Positions 1 through 8,891 of a stretch of 18,262 nucleotides of DNA are shown one piece after another. The stretch spans positions 1 through 18,262 of the forward strand of contig JAEWQF010000022.1 of the NCBI GenBank assembly GCA_023399295.1. The letters are read 5' to 3'. The position numbers and the translations under genes are program-made. Under the pieces are notes generated by a model. The model was not told the DNA's origin. It ran no database searches and saw only the letters and a list, made by a program, of their open reading frames with translations. Positions within the stretch are counted from its first letter, which is position 1; each line of letters opens with the position of its first letter. Source of the stretch: Bacteroidota bacterium. Lineage in GTDB: Bacteria > Bacteroidota > Bacteroidia > Bacteroidales > Dysgonomonadaceae.

Positions 1-3000
1 CACTCTCCCGCTGACGGTAGTTTCATCGATGGTGACCTCGGGGCCAAGATGTGCAATCCCCTTCTTGAAGAAGAGGGTGAAGCAGCTGCCCTGGTTCACT
101 TCGCTCTCCACTGCTATGCGTGCCATATGCTTGTCGGCCAATTCTTTTACAATGGAGAGGCCTATGCCGGTACTGGGCTTGCTCTTGTCTTCGTTGAACG
201 ACTCAAAACGCCTGAACAACCGTGCCTGTTTCTCCTTCGAGATTCCGGAGCCGGTATCCCTGATCTCAACAGCAAACTCATTGTTTAGGTTGTATAGGGT
301 TACAGTTATTGATTTTCCAGACGGAGTATACTTGAACGCATTCGAAAGCAGGTTCAGAATGATCTTCTCCAATGCTTCACTATCGGCCCAGATAATTGCA
401 TCGCCAGCTCGGTTCACGAACCGGTAGTCGATCTTCCTGATCTCCGCATTTTTGACATATCCCTCGAAAAGGTTCTCAATAAACGGGGCTGCCTCAATCC
501 TGTGTACAGTGAGTGGCAACTGTGACATCTTCTGGAAATCGAGGATCTGGTTCACCATGTTCAGCAACCGGTTGGTATTCTTAGAGACTAGCTTGAGCTG
601 ATTCTTCACAAGTGTTGGAGTGCTGCTACTGGAGAGAAGATTCTCAATGGGCGAGACAATCATGGTGAGCGGGGTGCGGATCTCATGTGAGATGTTGGTG
701 AAGAACCGTGTCTTGATCTCCGATTCACGTTTCTCCAGGATAATCTTGTTGCGCATCCGGTAAAAGGTATAGAGTATCCTGTAGGCAAAATAAAGTATCA
801 ACAACAGCAATAGCACGTAGATTAAATACGCCCATCCGGTGGCCCAGAATGGCGGCATCACTTCGATGGTCAGCAGTCGCTCGTTATCAGCCCATACGCC
901 GTCGCTGTTTGTCGATCTCACCCGGAAGAGATACTTGCCCGGGGATAGATTGGTGTAGTTGGCAATCCGTTGGTTACCGGAAAAGATCCACTCCTTATCA
1001 AACCCATCCAACTTATAGGCGTAAAAGATATTCTCAGGATCGATGTAATCGAGTGCTGCAAACTCAATACTGAAAAAATTCTGGTTGTGCTTCAACTGCA
1101 ACCTGTCAGTCAGATGAATGTCATGTTTCAGCGGACCATCAGGCGTGATGGGTACGGAACGGTTGAATAGCCTGAACTGCACCAATGCCAGGTAGGGATT
1201 AAAAGTGTTGTTCCTCACCTGATCGGGATCAAAAAGAATCATTCCGTGTGAGTACCCGAATAGCATTCTCCCGTCACGCAGCCGGCACCTGGAGTCTTCA
1301 GAGAAATTGTTTCGTTTCAACAGCCGTTTCATCTCACTGAAGTTCTCAAATGTCTCATCGCTACGGTTGAATTTGGTCAGCCCACCTTCGCTGCCAACCC
1401 AGATGTTACCGAGCCGGTCCTCCTGTAAAGAAAGAATGATGTTGGAGGGGAGTCCATGGTTGCTATCGTATGTCTCGAATAGAATCGGGAATCCCATACT
1501 ATCGGTTTCCGACACCCGGCTGATCCCCCCCCCGAAGCTACCGATGAAAGTCTCTCCATCCTCAGTGGTACAAATGTCGATGATATCATTGGCACCCACA
1601 GTGCCGGGATCATCGCTGTTGTGAACGTAGGTCTTGTAAGAGATCGCATCGGCGCTTCTGAAATCGGGGTCAAACATAATCAAGCCTAAAGTTGTTCCCA
1701 CACAAATATTCCCGTAGCGGTCCTCGTTGATGATTCGCACCTGATCACCCAGGCTGAAGGGATAGCCTGTTAGTCCGTTTCCATGGTGAATCACCCTCTC
1801 ACCACCGGTACCATGGAGTATCAGGTTGATTCCACCTCCAAATGTTCCAACCCAGATATTCCCATTCTTGTCTTCATAGATGGAATAAACGTGGTTGTCA
1901 CTCAGCGAGTGGATATCTCCCGGGCTATGTTGTATCCGGTGGATCGCATAGGTCTCACCACCCTCATCCGGTGTCAAACGGTAAATACCTTCTCCCTTGG
2001 TGCCAATCCATATGTTCTGTTGGGAATCTTCTGTGATGCAATAGGCGATGCCTCTCAACGGATTGCCCTTGCCGATAGTTCCCTTCTCGGTGAGAATACC
2101 CTTTTCCTTTAGTGAAGCGTCGTAGAGATGGATCATCCCATCTTTGGTGGCAGCCCAAATGGTACCTTGTGAGTCCTCAAAGATGGGACGCACATCATTG
2201 CTGATGGTGGAATGGATATTGTCGTTCAGTAATATAGACCGAAACTGACTATCATCAAAGAAGATCACCTTCTCCAGTCCGTGTGACCGGGTACACATCC
2301 AGAGGTTTCCTTGCCTGTCGGAGTAGGCTGAGTGCATCATGTTGGAAAACAACCAGGAAGGAGAGAAAGGCTCGTTGTAGAAGGGGACCAGATGGTCAGT
2401 CTCTGGATCATAAAGTGAGAATCCTCCCCCCCGGGGATGAATCCAAAGACGATCCTCAATGTCTTCAAAGATAAAAAAGTTGGGGGGGAATACACTCGTT
2501 TCGGTACTCTCAATAAATGGCTTGTAATGAAGATATTGACGAGAATAGGGATTGAACCTTGCGACCCCGAGGTGATCTGTTTCGAACCACAGATTTCTGT
2601 TCTTATCCAGGTAATAGGAAAATATCTGAGCAGAAGCCATTTCAGGGAGAGTTTGCCGGTTATAAATCTCCACGCTGCCATCGTGAGTGTTGTATATAAC
2701 GAAACCGCTATGAGATGAGATCACTGCAATCTTATCTGTTGAGATTTCATCGATGGCAATCACATCGGTGGTCAAACCTGTGTGCAATGGATGAAAGCTC
2801 CCTTTCTTCTTGTCGTAACGCCAGATGACACCTTTATCAGCACCAAACCAAATCTCCTCGTTCAGTTCTAAGACGCAGAAAAAGGAAAACTCATCGGAAA
2901 AAGGTGTATTGGTCGCCGGATGGAAGTAAAAAATGGGCACACTGCTTCCGGCCTCAAGGAAAGTAAGACCTCTGCCGGTAAGGAACCAGCAATTCCCCTC

Positions 3001-3546
3001 ACTGTCTTCATGCACCCCGTTCACCCGGTTGTCAGTAAGATTGTGATTGCGCGTATGATACTGATTGGCATGAAACAGTGAGTCCGTGACAACGATGCAT
3101 CCATCTTCTTCAGACAGAAGCCAGACATTCCCATTTGATGAAGAAATGATACCGGATGCAGCAAAGGGATGACCCTCGAGACCCGAAATAGCTCCTGTAC
3201 CGGTAAAGGTCTCTGTGCGGACATCAAAACGATAAGCATGGTTGTCGTATGTCAGGGTCCAGATGTTACGGTAACGATCCTCAAAGAGGTGATCAATCCT
3301 ACTGCTCTGTGATGCGATATCTGTGCTACCGGGCAGGTGGTAGGTTTTGAAGGTATAACCATCGAACCTGCTCAGGCCATCCCAGGTGCTGAACCACATG
3401 AATCCGCTCCGGTCTTGCAGGATATCGGTGATGGTATGTTGCGGGAGTCCGTCCTCTGGACCATAATGAACAAAGTAAGCCTCCGGTTGTGCCTTGAGGG
3501 GAACCACAACCACGAGAATTAAAAACAGCAGAATTTTTATGTTCAT
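1..3546 (-). CDS. Hybrid two-component system sensor kinase (HTCS), C-terminus cut by window edge
   Basis: The reading frame is open from the ATG at 3546 to base 1 (1182 codons, no stop), so the gene runs off the left edge. Residues 1-19 form a signal peptide ending LKA/Q. About a dozen two-bladed-propeller (Reg_prop) repeats follow, with motifs such as EDRSGFMWFSTWDGLSRFD, EDKNGNIWVGTFGGGI and EDRLGNIWVGSEGGL. Next come a Y_Y_Y domain (about 820-886), one membrane helix (about 903-925), a HisKA domain with phospho-acceptor His954 in NISHEIRTPL, and a HATPase_c domain with N box (about 1057-1072), DTGSGIS and TGIGLSIVKEL. In this family a receiver and an AraC-type DNA-binding domain normally follow; they would lie outside the window. 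HTCS proteins bind oligosaccharides in the periplasm and activate the adjacent PUL; the divergent pectin operon is the likely target. An in-frame ATG at 3579 would add 11 non-hydrophobic residues; I prefer 3546 because it gives a standard signal peptide. A G9 tract lies at residues 672-674. Confidence 0.95.
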   Translation of the reverse strand, partial: MNIKILLFLILVVVVPLKAQPEAYFVHYGPEDGLPQHTITDILQDRSGFMWFSTWDGLSRFDGYTFKTYHLPGSTDIASQSSRIDHLFEDRYRNIWTLTYDNHAYRFDVRTETFTGTGAISGLEGHPFAASGIISSSNGNVWLLSEEDGCIVVTDSLFHANQYHTRNHNLTDNRVNGVHEDSEGNCWFLTGRGLTFLEAGSSVPIFYFHPATNTPFSDEFSFFCVLELNEEIWFGADKGVIWRYDKKKGSFHPLHTGLTTDVIAIDEISTDKIAVISSHSGFVIYNTHDGSVEIYNRQTLPEMASAQIFSYYLDKNRNLWFETDHLGVARFNPYSRQYLHYKPFIESTETSVFPPNFFIFEDIEDRLWIHPRGGGFSLYDPETDHLVPFYNEPFSPSWLFSNMMHSAYSDRQGNLWMCTRSHGLEKVIFFDDSQFRSILLNDNIHSTISNDVRPIFEDSQGTIWAATKDGMIHLYDASLKEKGILTEKGTIGKGNPLRGIAYCITEDSQQNIWIGTKGEGIYRLTPDEGGETYAIHRIQHSPGDIHSLSDNHVYSIYEDKNGNIWVGTFGGGINLILHGTGGERVIHHGNGLTGYPFSLGDQVRIINEDRYGNICVGTTLGLIMFDPDFRSADAISYKTYVHNSDDPGTVGANDIIDICTTEDGETFIGSFGGGISRVSETDSMGFPILFETYDSNHGLPSNIILSLQEDRLGNIWVGSEGGLTKFNRSDETFENFSEMKRLLKRNNFSEDSRCRLRDGRMLFGYSHGMILFDPDQVRNNTFNPYLALVQFRLFNRSVPITPDGPLKHDIHLTDRLQLKHNQNFFSIEFAALDYIDPENIFYAYKLDGFDKEWIFSGNQRIANYTNLSPGKYLFRVRSTNSDGVWADNERLLTIEVMPPFWATGWAYLIYVLLLLLILYFAYRILYTFYRMRNKIILEKRESEIKTRFFTNISHEIRTPLTMIVSPIENLLSSSSTPTLVKNQLKLVSKNTNRLLNMVNQILDFQKMSQLPLTVHRIEAAPFIENLFEGYVKNAEIRKIDYRFVNRAGDAIIWADSEALEKIILNLLSNAFKYTPSGKSITVTLYNLNNEFAVEIRDTGSGISKEKQARLFRRFESFNEDKSKPSTGIGLSIVKELADKHMARIAVESEVNQGSCFTLFFKKGIAHLGPEVTIDETTVSGRV

Positions 3547-3885
3547 TACACTTATATTTTGCTCCCTACAAATATACATTTATTTGCTCTTTCCCTTCAG
3601 CATTTTCGATCTTATAACAATATATCACCCCTTAAAAACCAATTTATCACCTCCAGTTCCATTCTAATACATTATCATTGTAATTAGAAAATGCCAAAAC
3701 ACTGAATACGAACTATTATGTCAGCGATAAAAGCAAAAACAAATGAATGTTAACTATTTAAACAGTAAGCAACACTTAAATTGAAACTCGATACGCATGA
3801 AAAAAAAAGTACCTTGAAAGAGAGAGATGGATGAGCCTCCATCTAATATGATGAACAATTATTTACTCACTTATTTTTAATAAAC
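3547..3885. promoter_or_regulatory. Divergent intergenic region between HTCS gene and susC-like operon
   Basis: This 339-bp A/T-rich gap lies between two divergent genes and contains no credible coding sequence. It should hold the promoters for both directions and the HTCS binding site. I looked for the Bacteroides promoter form (-33 TTTG, -7 TAnnTTTG). Only weak partial matches appear: TACCTTGA at 3810-3817 for the operon, and TATATTGT near 3616-3623 on the minus strand for the HTCS gene. Neither has a well-spaced -33 partner, so no promoter is assigned. The region also holds an A9 tract (3800-3808) and a small perfect hairpin (3825-3844). Confidence 0.6.
3825..3844 (+). other. Short perfect inverted repeat upstream of susC-like gene
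   Basis: AGATGGA (3825-3831) and TCCATCT (3838-3844) are exact reverse complements around a 6-base loop TGAGCC. The element lies 41 bp before the susC-like start, probably in its 5' leader. It could be a leader hairpin affecting mRNA stability or translation, or a symmetric protein-binding site. A 7-bp repeat can also occur by chance, and no U-run follows, so it is not an intrinsic terminator. Confidence 0.4.
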
Positions 3886-6800
3886 ATGACAAATATGAAT
3901 GAAACAGGAATGAAAAGAAAAGTAACCATCGGTTTACTACTCCTACTTCTCTTTTCAATGGGTATTTCAGCCCAAGAGAGAACGATTCGTGGGGTTGTGG
4001 AAGACTCCAACGGCGAACCAATTATTGGTGCCAATGTGATGGTGAAAGGTACGAGCATCGGTGCTGCCACGGATCTGGAAGGAAATTACACACTTTCCGT
4101 TCCCACTTCAGCAACCACACTCTACGTATCCTACATCGGTATGAAGGAAGCAGAAGCACCCATCACCGGTAACGTGGTCAATTTCACCCTCGAAGAAGAT
4201 ATATCCAACCTTGATGAGGTTGTGGTAATCGGTTATGGAACGATGCGAAAACGTGACCTTACCGGATCTGTGTCCTCGGTGAATGCCGAGACACTGGCCG
4301 CAGTACCGGTAGCCTCCGCCGTGGAGGCTATAACCGGTAAGATGGCCGGGGTGCAGGTACTCACCACAGAGGGTTCACCCGATGCCGAGATGCGCATTCG
4401 TGTTCGTGGTGGAGGCTCGATCACGCAGAGTAACGATCCTCTCTTCATTGTGGATGGTTTCCCCGTAAGTACCATCTCAGACATCCCGCCTACCGATATT
4501 GAGTCGATTGATGTACTGAAAGATGCTTCCTCGACCGCCATATACGGATCACGTGGCGCCAACGGGGTTGTCATCGTAACAACTAAGTCGGGACAAGCTG
4601 GCAAACTTCGGCTAAGTTACAATGCATACTTCGGTGTGAAGCAGATCGCGAAAACAATGGAAGTGCTCTCACCCTATGATTATGCATCTTGGCAGTATGA
4701 ACTGGCAGCCCTCAAAGGCAACGATGCCATAGAGAATTACAATTCTTTCTTCGGCAACTACCAGGACATCGATCTCTACCGCAATGTACCTTACAACGAT
4801 TGGCAGGATCTCACTTTCGGACGTCCCGGCAGCTCCATGAACCACAGCCTGAGCCTCAACGGCGGAAGTGAAAAGATGACCTACGCATTCAACTTCTCAC
4901 ATCTCTCCGACAAGGCTATCATGGAAGATTCCGACTACCGTCGCAACAGCATGAGCCTGAAGCTTAACAACAAGGCTACAGACCGTATCGCACTCGATTT
5001 CTCGGTACGCTACACCGACACCAAGATCAACGGGGGTGGTGCCAACGATGCCAATAGTACGCTCGATACCGACAAGCGGTTAAAGTACTCAGTGATATAC
5101 ACTCCCATACCGCTGAAGAACCTCGATGCTTCTGCCGGTAGTGCCGACGACGACCTGGGGAACCTCTACAACCCACTGGTATCCATCAGCGACAACGCCC
5201 GTGAGAAGACTCAGAAGCGTCTCAACATGGCAGGAAGTGCCACCTGGGAGATGATCGACAACCTGAAACTTCGCTCAGAGGTTGGAATGGACAGCCAGAA
5301 CGACGGAGACCAACGCTACTGGGGTCTAACTACATATTATATCAAGAACTACCCCTCGGTCGACAATCAGGGTAAGCCCGCCATCCGTCTGGTTAACCGT
5401 GAACGACAGGCATTGCGAAATACCAACACCATCAACTACGATTTCGAGAATCATCTTGGAGAGGACCACAGCCTGAACATGATGGCGGGTCACGAATACA
5501 TCATACGCAAAGGAATCACGCTTACCGATGAGGTTCACGGCTTCCCAGCAACCTTTACAGCCAATGATGCCTGGCGGCTCTCCTCGCAGGGGGTACCCTA
5601 CACCATCGACAACTATTACAACGAGGATGACAAGCTACTCTCCTACTTCGGTCGTATCAACTACGATTACATGAGCAAGTACCTGGTGAGCGCCACCTTC
5701 CGTGCCGATGCCTCCTCCAAGTTCAGCAAAGAAAACAGATGGGGTTATTTCCCTTCAGCTGCCGCTGCCTGGCGCATCTCCTCTGAACCATTCATGGAGG
5801 GAACCAAGGGATGGCTTGAGGACCTGAAGCTGAGAGCCAGCTTCGGTACCGCCGGTAACAACAACATCCCTTCCGGACAGCTGGTTCAAATGTTTGAATC
5901 GAAAGCCACTTCATGGATCAACGGCTTCTCAAGTTACTGGGCACCTTCAAAAGTGATGGCCAACCCAGACCTGAAATGGGAGACCACCATCACACGTAAC
6001 TTAGGACTCGATTTCTCTCTTTTGGGAGGACGTTTGAGTGGTACGGTGGAAGCTTATCGCAACACCACCAGTGACCTGCTGATCGAGTTCCCCGTTGCTG
6101 GTACCGGTTACGACACACAGTACCGCAACATGGGTGAGAACCAAAACCAGGGGATTGAAGCAACACTTAACTGGTATGCTGTCAACAGGAAGAACTTCAC
6201 ACTCAGCTTCAGTGGTAACATTGGCTTCAATAAAACTGAGATCCAGAGCCTGGGTATCATGAACGACTTTGGATATGAGACCTATTGGGCCTCATCCGAG
6301 ATTGGATATGATTACTGGATTGCCAAGGGAGGTGCCGTTGGCCAGATGTTCGGATATCATTCCGACGGTCGATATGAGGTGGATGACTTCATCGATTATA
6401 ACGAAACAACAAACCGTTGGAACCTCAAGGAAGGGGTTGCAGATGCCTCCGGCGTGGTGGGTACCATACGACCGGGATCGATGAAACTGAAAGACCTCGA
6501 CGGTGACGACATCATCAGCGTAGATGACCGTGAGATCATCGGAGACGCAAACCCAGTTCACACCGGCGGATTCACGCTCAACTCCACTTTTTACGGCTTT
6601 GACCTCGCTGCTGCCTTTAACTGGAGCTACGGCAATGACATTTACAATGCCAACAAGATTGAGTTCTCCCACACCGGGAAGTACCAATACCGAAACATGA
6701 TCACCACCATGGAGCCGGGCAAGCGTTGGACCAACCTGCGCGAAGATGGCACAATCAGCAATGATCCCGCAGAACTAGCGGCCATGAATGTCAACACCAC

Positions 6801-7101
6801 GATGTGGTCGCCCTACACCTCTCGTATGATCTTCAGCGACTGGGCAGTTGAAGACGGCAGTTTCCTCCGTCTCAATACCCTCACATTGGGTTATACCCTC
6901 CCGAAACACCTGTTAACCAAGGCGAAGATTGAGAATCTTCGATTCTACGTGACCGGCTACAACGTGGCACTCTGGACCAACTACAGTGGTTATGATCCCG
7001 AAGTATCCACAATCAGAAGGACCAACCTCTCACCGGGTGTCGACTACTCAGCATATCCGAGAAGCCGTCAACTTGTTTTTGGTGTGAACCTTAATTTTTA
7101 A
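3886..7101 (+). CDS. SusC-like TonB-dependent outer-membrane oligosaccharide transporter
   Basis: This 1071-residue protein imports glycan oligosaccharides across the outer membrane, powered by TonB-ExbBD. It has a signal peptide ending GISA/Q at residue 29, then a carboxypeptidase-regulatory-like domain (about 31-105, starting TIRGVVEDSNGEPIIGANV). A TonB-box-like stretch DEVVVIGYG lies at 110-118. The plug domain follows, with the SusC hallmarks DPLFIVDGFP and DVLKDASSTAIYGSRGANG. The rest is a TonB-dependent beta-barrel ending QLVFGVNLNF, with the terminal aromatic residue usual for outer-membrane proteins. Length is normal for the family. The start at 3886 gives a long n-region; Met9 (3910), just after an AGGA, would give the tighter signal MKRKVTIGLLLLLLF and is a real alternative. 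It is the first gene of the operon, and the SusD partner follows after 18 bp. Substrate is inferred from the downstream pectinases. Confidence 0.97.
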   Translation: MTNMNETGMKRKVTIGLLLLLLFSMGISAQERTIRGVVEDSNGEPIIGANVMVKGTSIGAATDLEGNYTLSVPTSATTLYVSYIGMKEAEAPITGNVVNFTLEEDISNLDEVVVIGYGTMRKRDLTGSVSSVNAETLAAVPVASAVEAITGKMAGVQVLTTEGSPDAEMRIRVRGGGSITQSNDPLFIVDGFPVSTISDIPPTDIESIDVLKDASSTAIYGSRGANGVVIVTTKSGQAGKLRLSYNAYFGVKQIAKTMEVLSPYDYASWQYELAALKGNDAIENYNSFFGNYQDIDLYRNVPYNDWQDLTFGRPGSSMNHSLSLNGGSEKMTYAFNFSHLSDKAIMEDSDYRRNSMSLKLNNKATDRIALDFSVRYTDTKINGGGANDANSTLDTDKRLKYSVIYTPIPLKNLDASAGSADDDLGNLYNPLVSISDNAREKTQKRLNMAGSATWEMIDNLKLRSEVGMDSQNDGDQRYWGLTTYYIKNYPSVDNQGKPAIRLVNRERQALRNTNTINYDFENHLGEDHSLNMMAGHEYIIRKGITLTDEVHGFPATFTANDAWRLSSQGVPYTIDNYYNEDDKLLSYFGRINYDYMSKYLVSATFRADASSKFSKENRWGYFPSAAAAWRISSEPFMEGTKGWLEDLKLRASFGTAGNNNIPSGQLVQMFESKATSWINGFSSYWAPSKVMANPDLKWETTITRNLGLDFSLLGGRLSGTVEAYRNTTSDLLIEFPVAGTGYDTQYRNMGENQNQGIEATLNWYAVNRKNFTLSFSGNIGFNKTEIQSLGIMNDFGYETYWASSEIGYDYWIAKGGAVGQMFGYHSDGRYEVDDFIDYNETTNRWNLKEGVADASGVVGTIRPGSMKLKDLDGDDIISVDDREIIGDANPVHTGGFTLNSTFYGFDLAAAFNWSYGNDIYNANKIEFSHTGKYQYRNMITTMEPGKRWTNLREDGTISNDPAELAAMNVNTTMWSPYTSRMIFSDWAVEDGSFLRLNTLTLGYTLPKHLLTKAKIENLRFYVTGYNVALWTNYSGYDPEVSTIRRTNLSPGVDYSAYPRSRQLVFGVNLNF

Positions 7102-7119
7102 CCCTCAAAGATTAACTGT

Positions 7120-8886
7120 ATGAAAAAATATATCAATATCTGTCTGATTCTTCTGACATTCGGACTTTTCTTCAGCTCCTGCGACCTGGATGCACCATCC
7201 CAGTCAGCAGCCGAAGGATCGGTCGTCCTCTCCATTGAGGCACTGGCCGAAGGAGCGGTAATGGGCATCCACCAGTCGTTCGGGGAGACCAACTCCTACC
7301 GCGGACGTTTTTTACCCTACTACGGCATCAACAGCGATGTGGAGTGGATCAACGGCATCAACCCCACCCAATTAAACGATGCAGGCAAGTACGAACTCTC
7401 TACCTACGCCGCCTCCCCCGGAAACACGCAGATGAACACAGACAACAATGCCTGGGCCAAGTTCTATGAAGGAATTGAACGAGCCAACAAAGCTATCGAA
7501 GGGCTGCGCGACTTCGGCAACGTGGAGGAAAACCCACGTATGGCACAACTGCTTGGTGAAGCACTCACTTTACGGGCAGTGATTTACCTCGACCTGGTGA
7601 AAGCATGGGGTGATGTACCGGCACGCTTTGAGCCGATCACCACTGAGACACTCTACCTCCCGCGAAGTGACCGCGATGTCATTTACAAACAGCTGTTGGC
7701 TGACCTGGATGAGGCAGAAGAGCTAGTGGCATGGCCGAACGAAACCAACATCACTGCCAGTACTGAGCGAGTCAACAAGGCGTTCGTGAAGGGACTGATG
7801 GCACGCGTCGCCCTCTATGCCGGCGGATACTCACAGCGAGCCGATGGTGTGCGCCGCAGCACAGACCCCGAGCTGAGTGTTGATAAGATGTATGCTCTCG
7901 CAAAAGAAAAAACCATCGAGGTGATTCAACAGGGATCCAACACACTGGGATCCTTCGAACAGAACTTCCGTCTGCTATGCCAGGATGATGTGACCGCCGG
8001 AAAGGAGTCACTCTGGGAAATTCCCTTCTCCGCAGGCCGCGGACGAGTGCTCTTCACCCTGGGTGTGCAACACAGGGCTGCTGACCAGTATACCGCTCAA
8101 AACAGGGGCGGCACCAACGGTCCCCTGCCTTACCTTTTCTACGACTACGACGTAGAGGACTTGCGGCGTGACGTTACCTGCGTACCCTACGAGTGGTCTA
8201 ACTCAAATCCGAGTCACCAGCAGCTCAGGAGCATCGACAACTGGTGCTTCGGCAAACTGCGCTATGAATGGATGAATCGCAGAGTAACCTCCACCAACGA
8301 CGACGGCATTAACTGGCAATACATGCGCCTGGCTGATGTCTACCTGATGGCTGCCGAAGCGATCAATGAGCTGGAGGGTCCCGCTGCAGCGGCACCCTAC
8401 CTGAAGCCAATCCTCGACAGGGCACTGCCGGCAGAGAAGGTGACCGCCTACATGTCGCAGGCTACCGCCAGCAAGGATTCCTTCTTCAATGCGATCGTCG
8501 ACCAGCGCGCCCTGGAGTTTGCAGGCGAAAGTCTTCGCAAGGCAGACCTGATTCGCTGGAACATGCTCAAAACAAAGCTTGATGAGGCCAAGATGAAGAT
8601 GACACAGCTTATCAACCGAGAAGGGCCCTACGCTGATCTACCCGAGAAGCTCTATTTCAAGACTGCAGACGACAACGAGACTCTGATCATCTACGGACTG
8701 AACCACGGAGACAGCGATGAAATCGGAGCCAGCCTCGGTTACGAGGGCAGCACCACCTGGTTCGACACTGACGATCTGACACCGGAACTGATCAATGCGC
8801 TCTACCAGAACGATCCTGATCAGAACCAATTCTGGCCCATCTGGCAGACATTCATCGACAGTAGTAACGGACAATTAACGAACTAA
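7120..8886 (+). CDS. SusD-like (RagB/SusD) surface glycan-binding lipoprotein
   Basis: This 588-residue protein should sit as a lid on the SusC-like barrel and capture oligosaccharides at the cell surface. The N-terminus is a lipoprotein signal with lipobox LFFSSC and lipidated Cys21. The early region (ANKAIEGLRDFG, then LGEALTLRAVIYLDLVKAWGDVP) is the typical SusD helical signature, followed by YLPRSDRDVIYKQLLADLDEA. The C-terminal part contains YMRLADVYLMAAEAINEL and DQRALEFAGESLRKADLIRW, matching the conserved SusD C-terminal fold. Binding residues cannot be assigned by eye. The gene follows susC by 18 bp and precedes the next gene by only 5 bp, so the three are almost certainly cotranscribed. 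Pectin specificity is inferred from context. Confidence 0.96.
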   Translation: MKKYINICLILLTFGLFFSSCDLDAPSQSAAEGSVVLSIEALAEGAVMGIHQSFGETNSYRGRFLPYYGINSDVEWINGINPTQLNDAGKYELSTYAASPGNTQMNTDNNAWAKFYEGIERANKAIEGLRDFGNVEENPRMAQLLGEALTLRAVIYLDLVKAWGDVPARFEPITTETLYLPRSDRDVIYKQLLADLDEAEELVAWPNETNITASTERVNKAFVKGLMARVALYAGGYSQRADGVRRSTDPELSVDKMYALAKEKTIEVIQQGSNTLGSFEQNFRLLCQDDVTAGKESLWEIPFSAGRGRVLFTLGVQHRAADQYTAQNRGGTNGPLPYLFYDYDVEDLRRDVTCVPYEWSNSNPSHQQLRSIDNWCFGKLRYEWMNRRVTSTNDDGINWQYMRLADVYLMAAEAINELEGPAAAAPYLKPILDRALPAEKVTAYMSQATASKDSFFNAIVDQRALEFAGESLRKADLIRWNMLKTKLDEAKMKMTQLINREGPYADLPEKLYFKTADDNETLIIYGLNHGDSDEIGASLGYEGSTTWFDTDDLTPELINALYQNDPDQNQFWPIWQTFIDSSNGQLTN

Positions 8887-8891
8887 TCATT

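Noticed and set aside
29..427. Open plus-strand frames of 60-130 codons within 1-3546, for example 29-427 and 1307-1624
   Set aside because: They are antisense to the HTCS gene, whose minus-strand frame is intact with family motifs throughout. Their translations show no recognisable domain.
3547..3885. Assigned Bacteroides-type promoters for both divergent genes
   Set aside because: Only partial -7 matches without correctly spaced -33 elements were found, so specific promoter calls are not supported.
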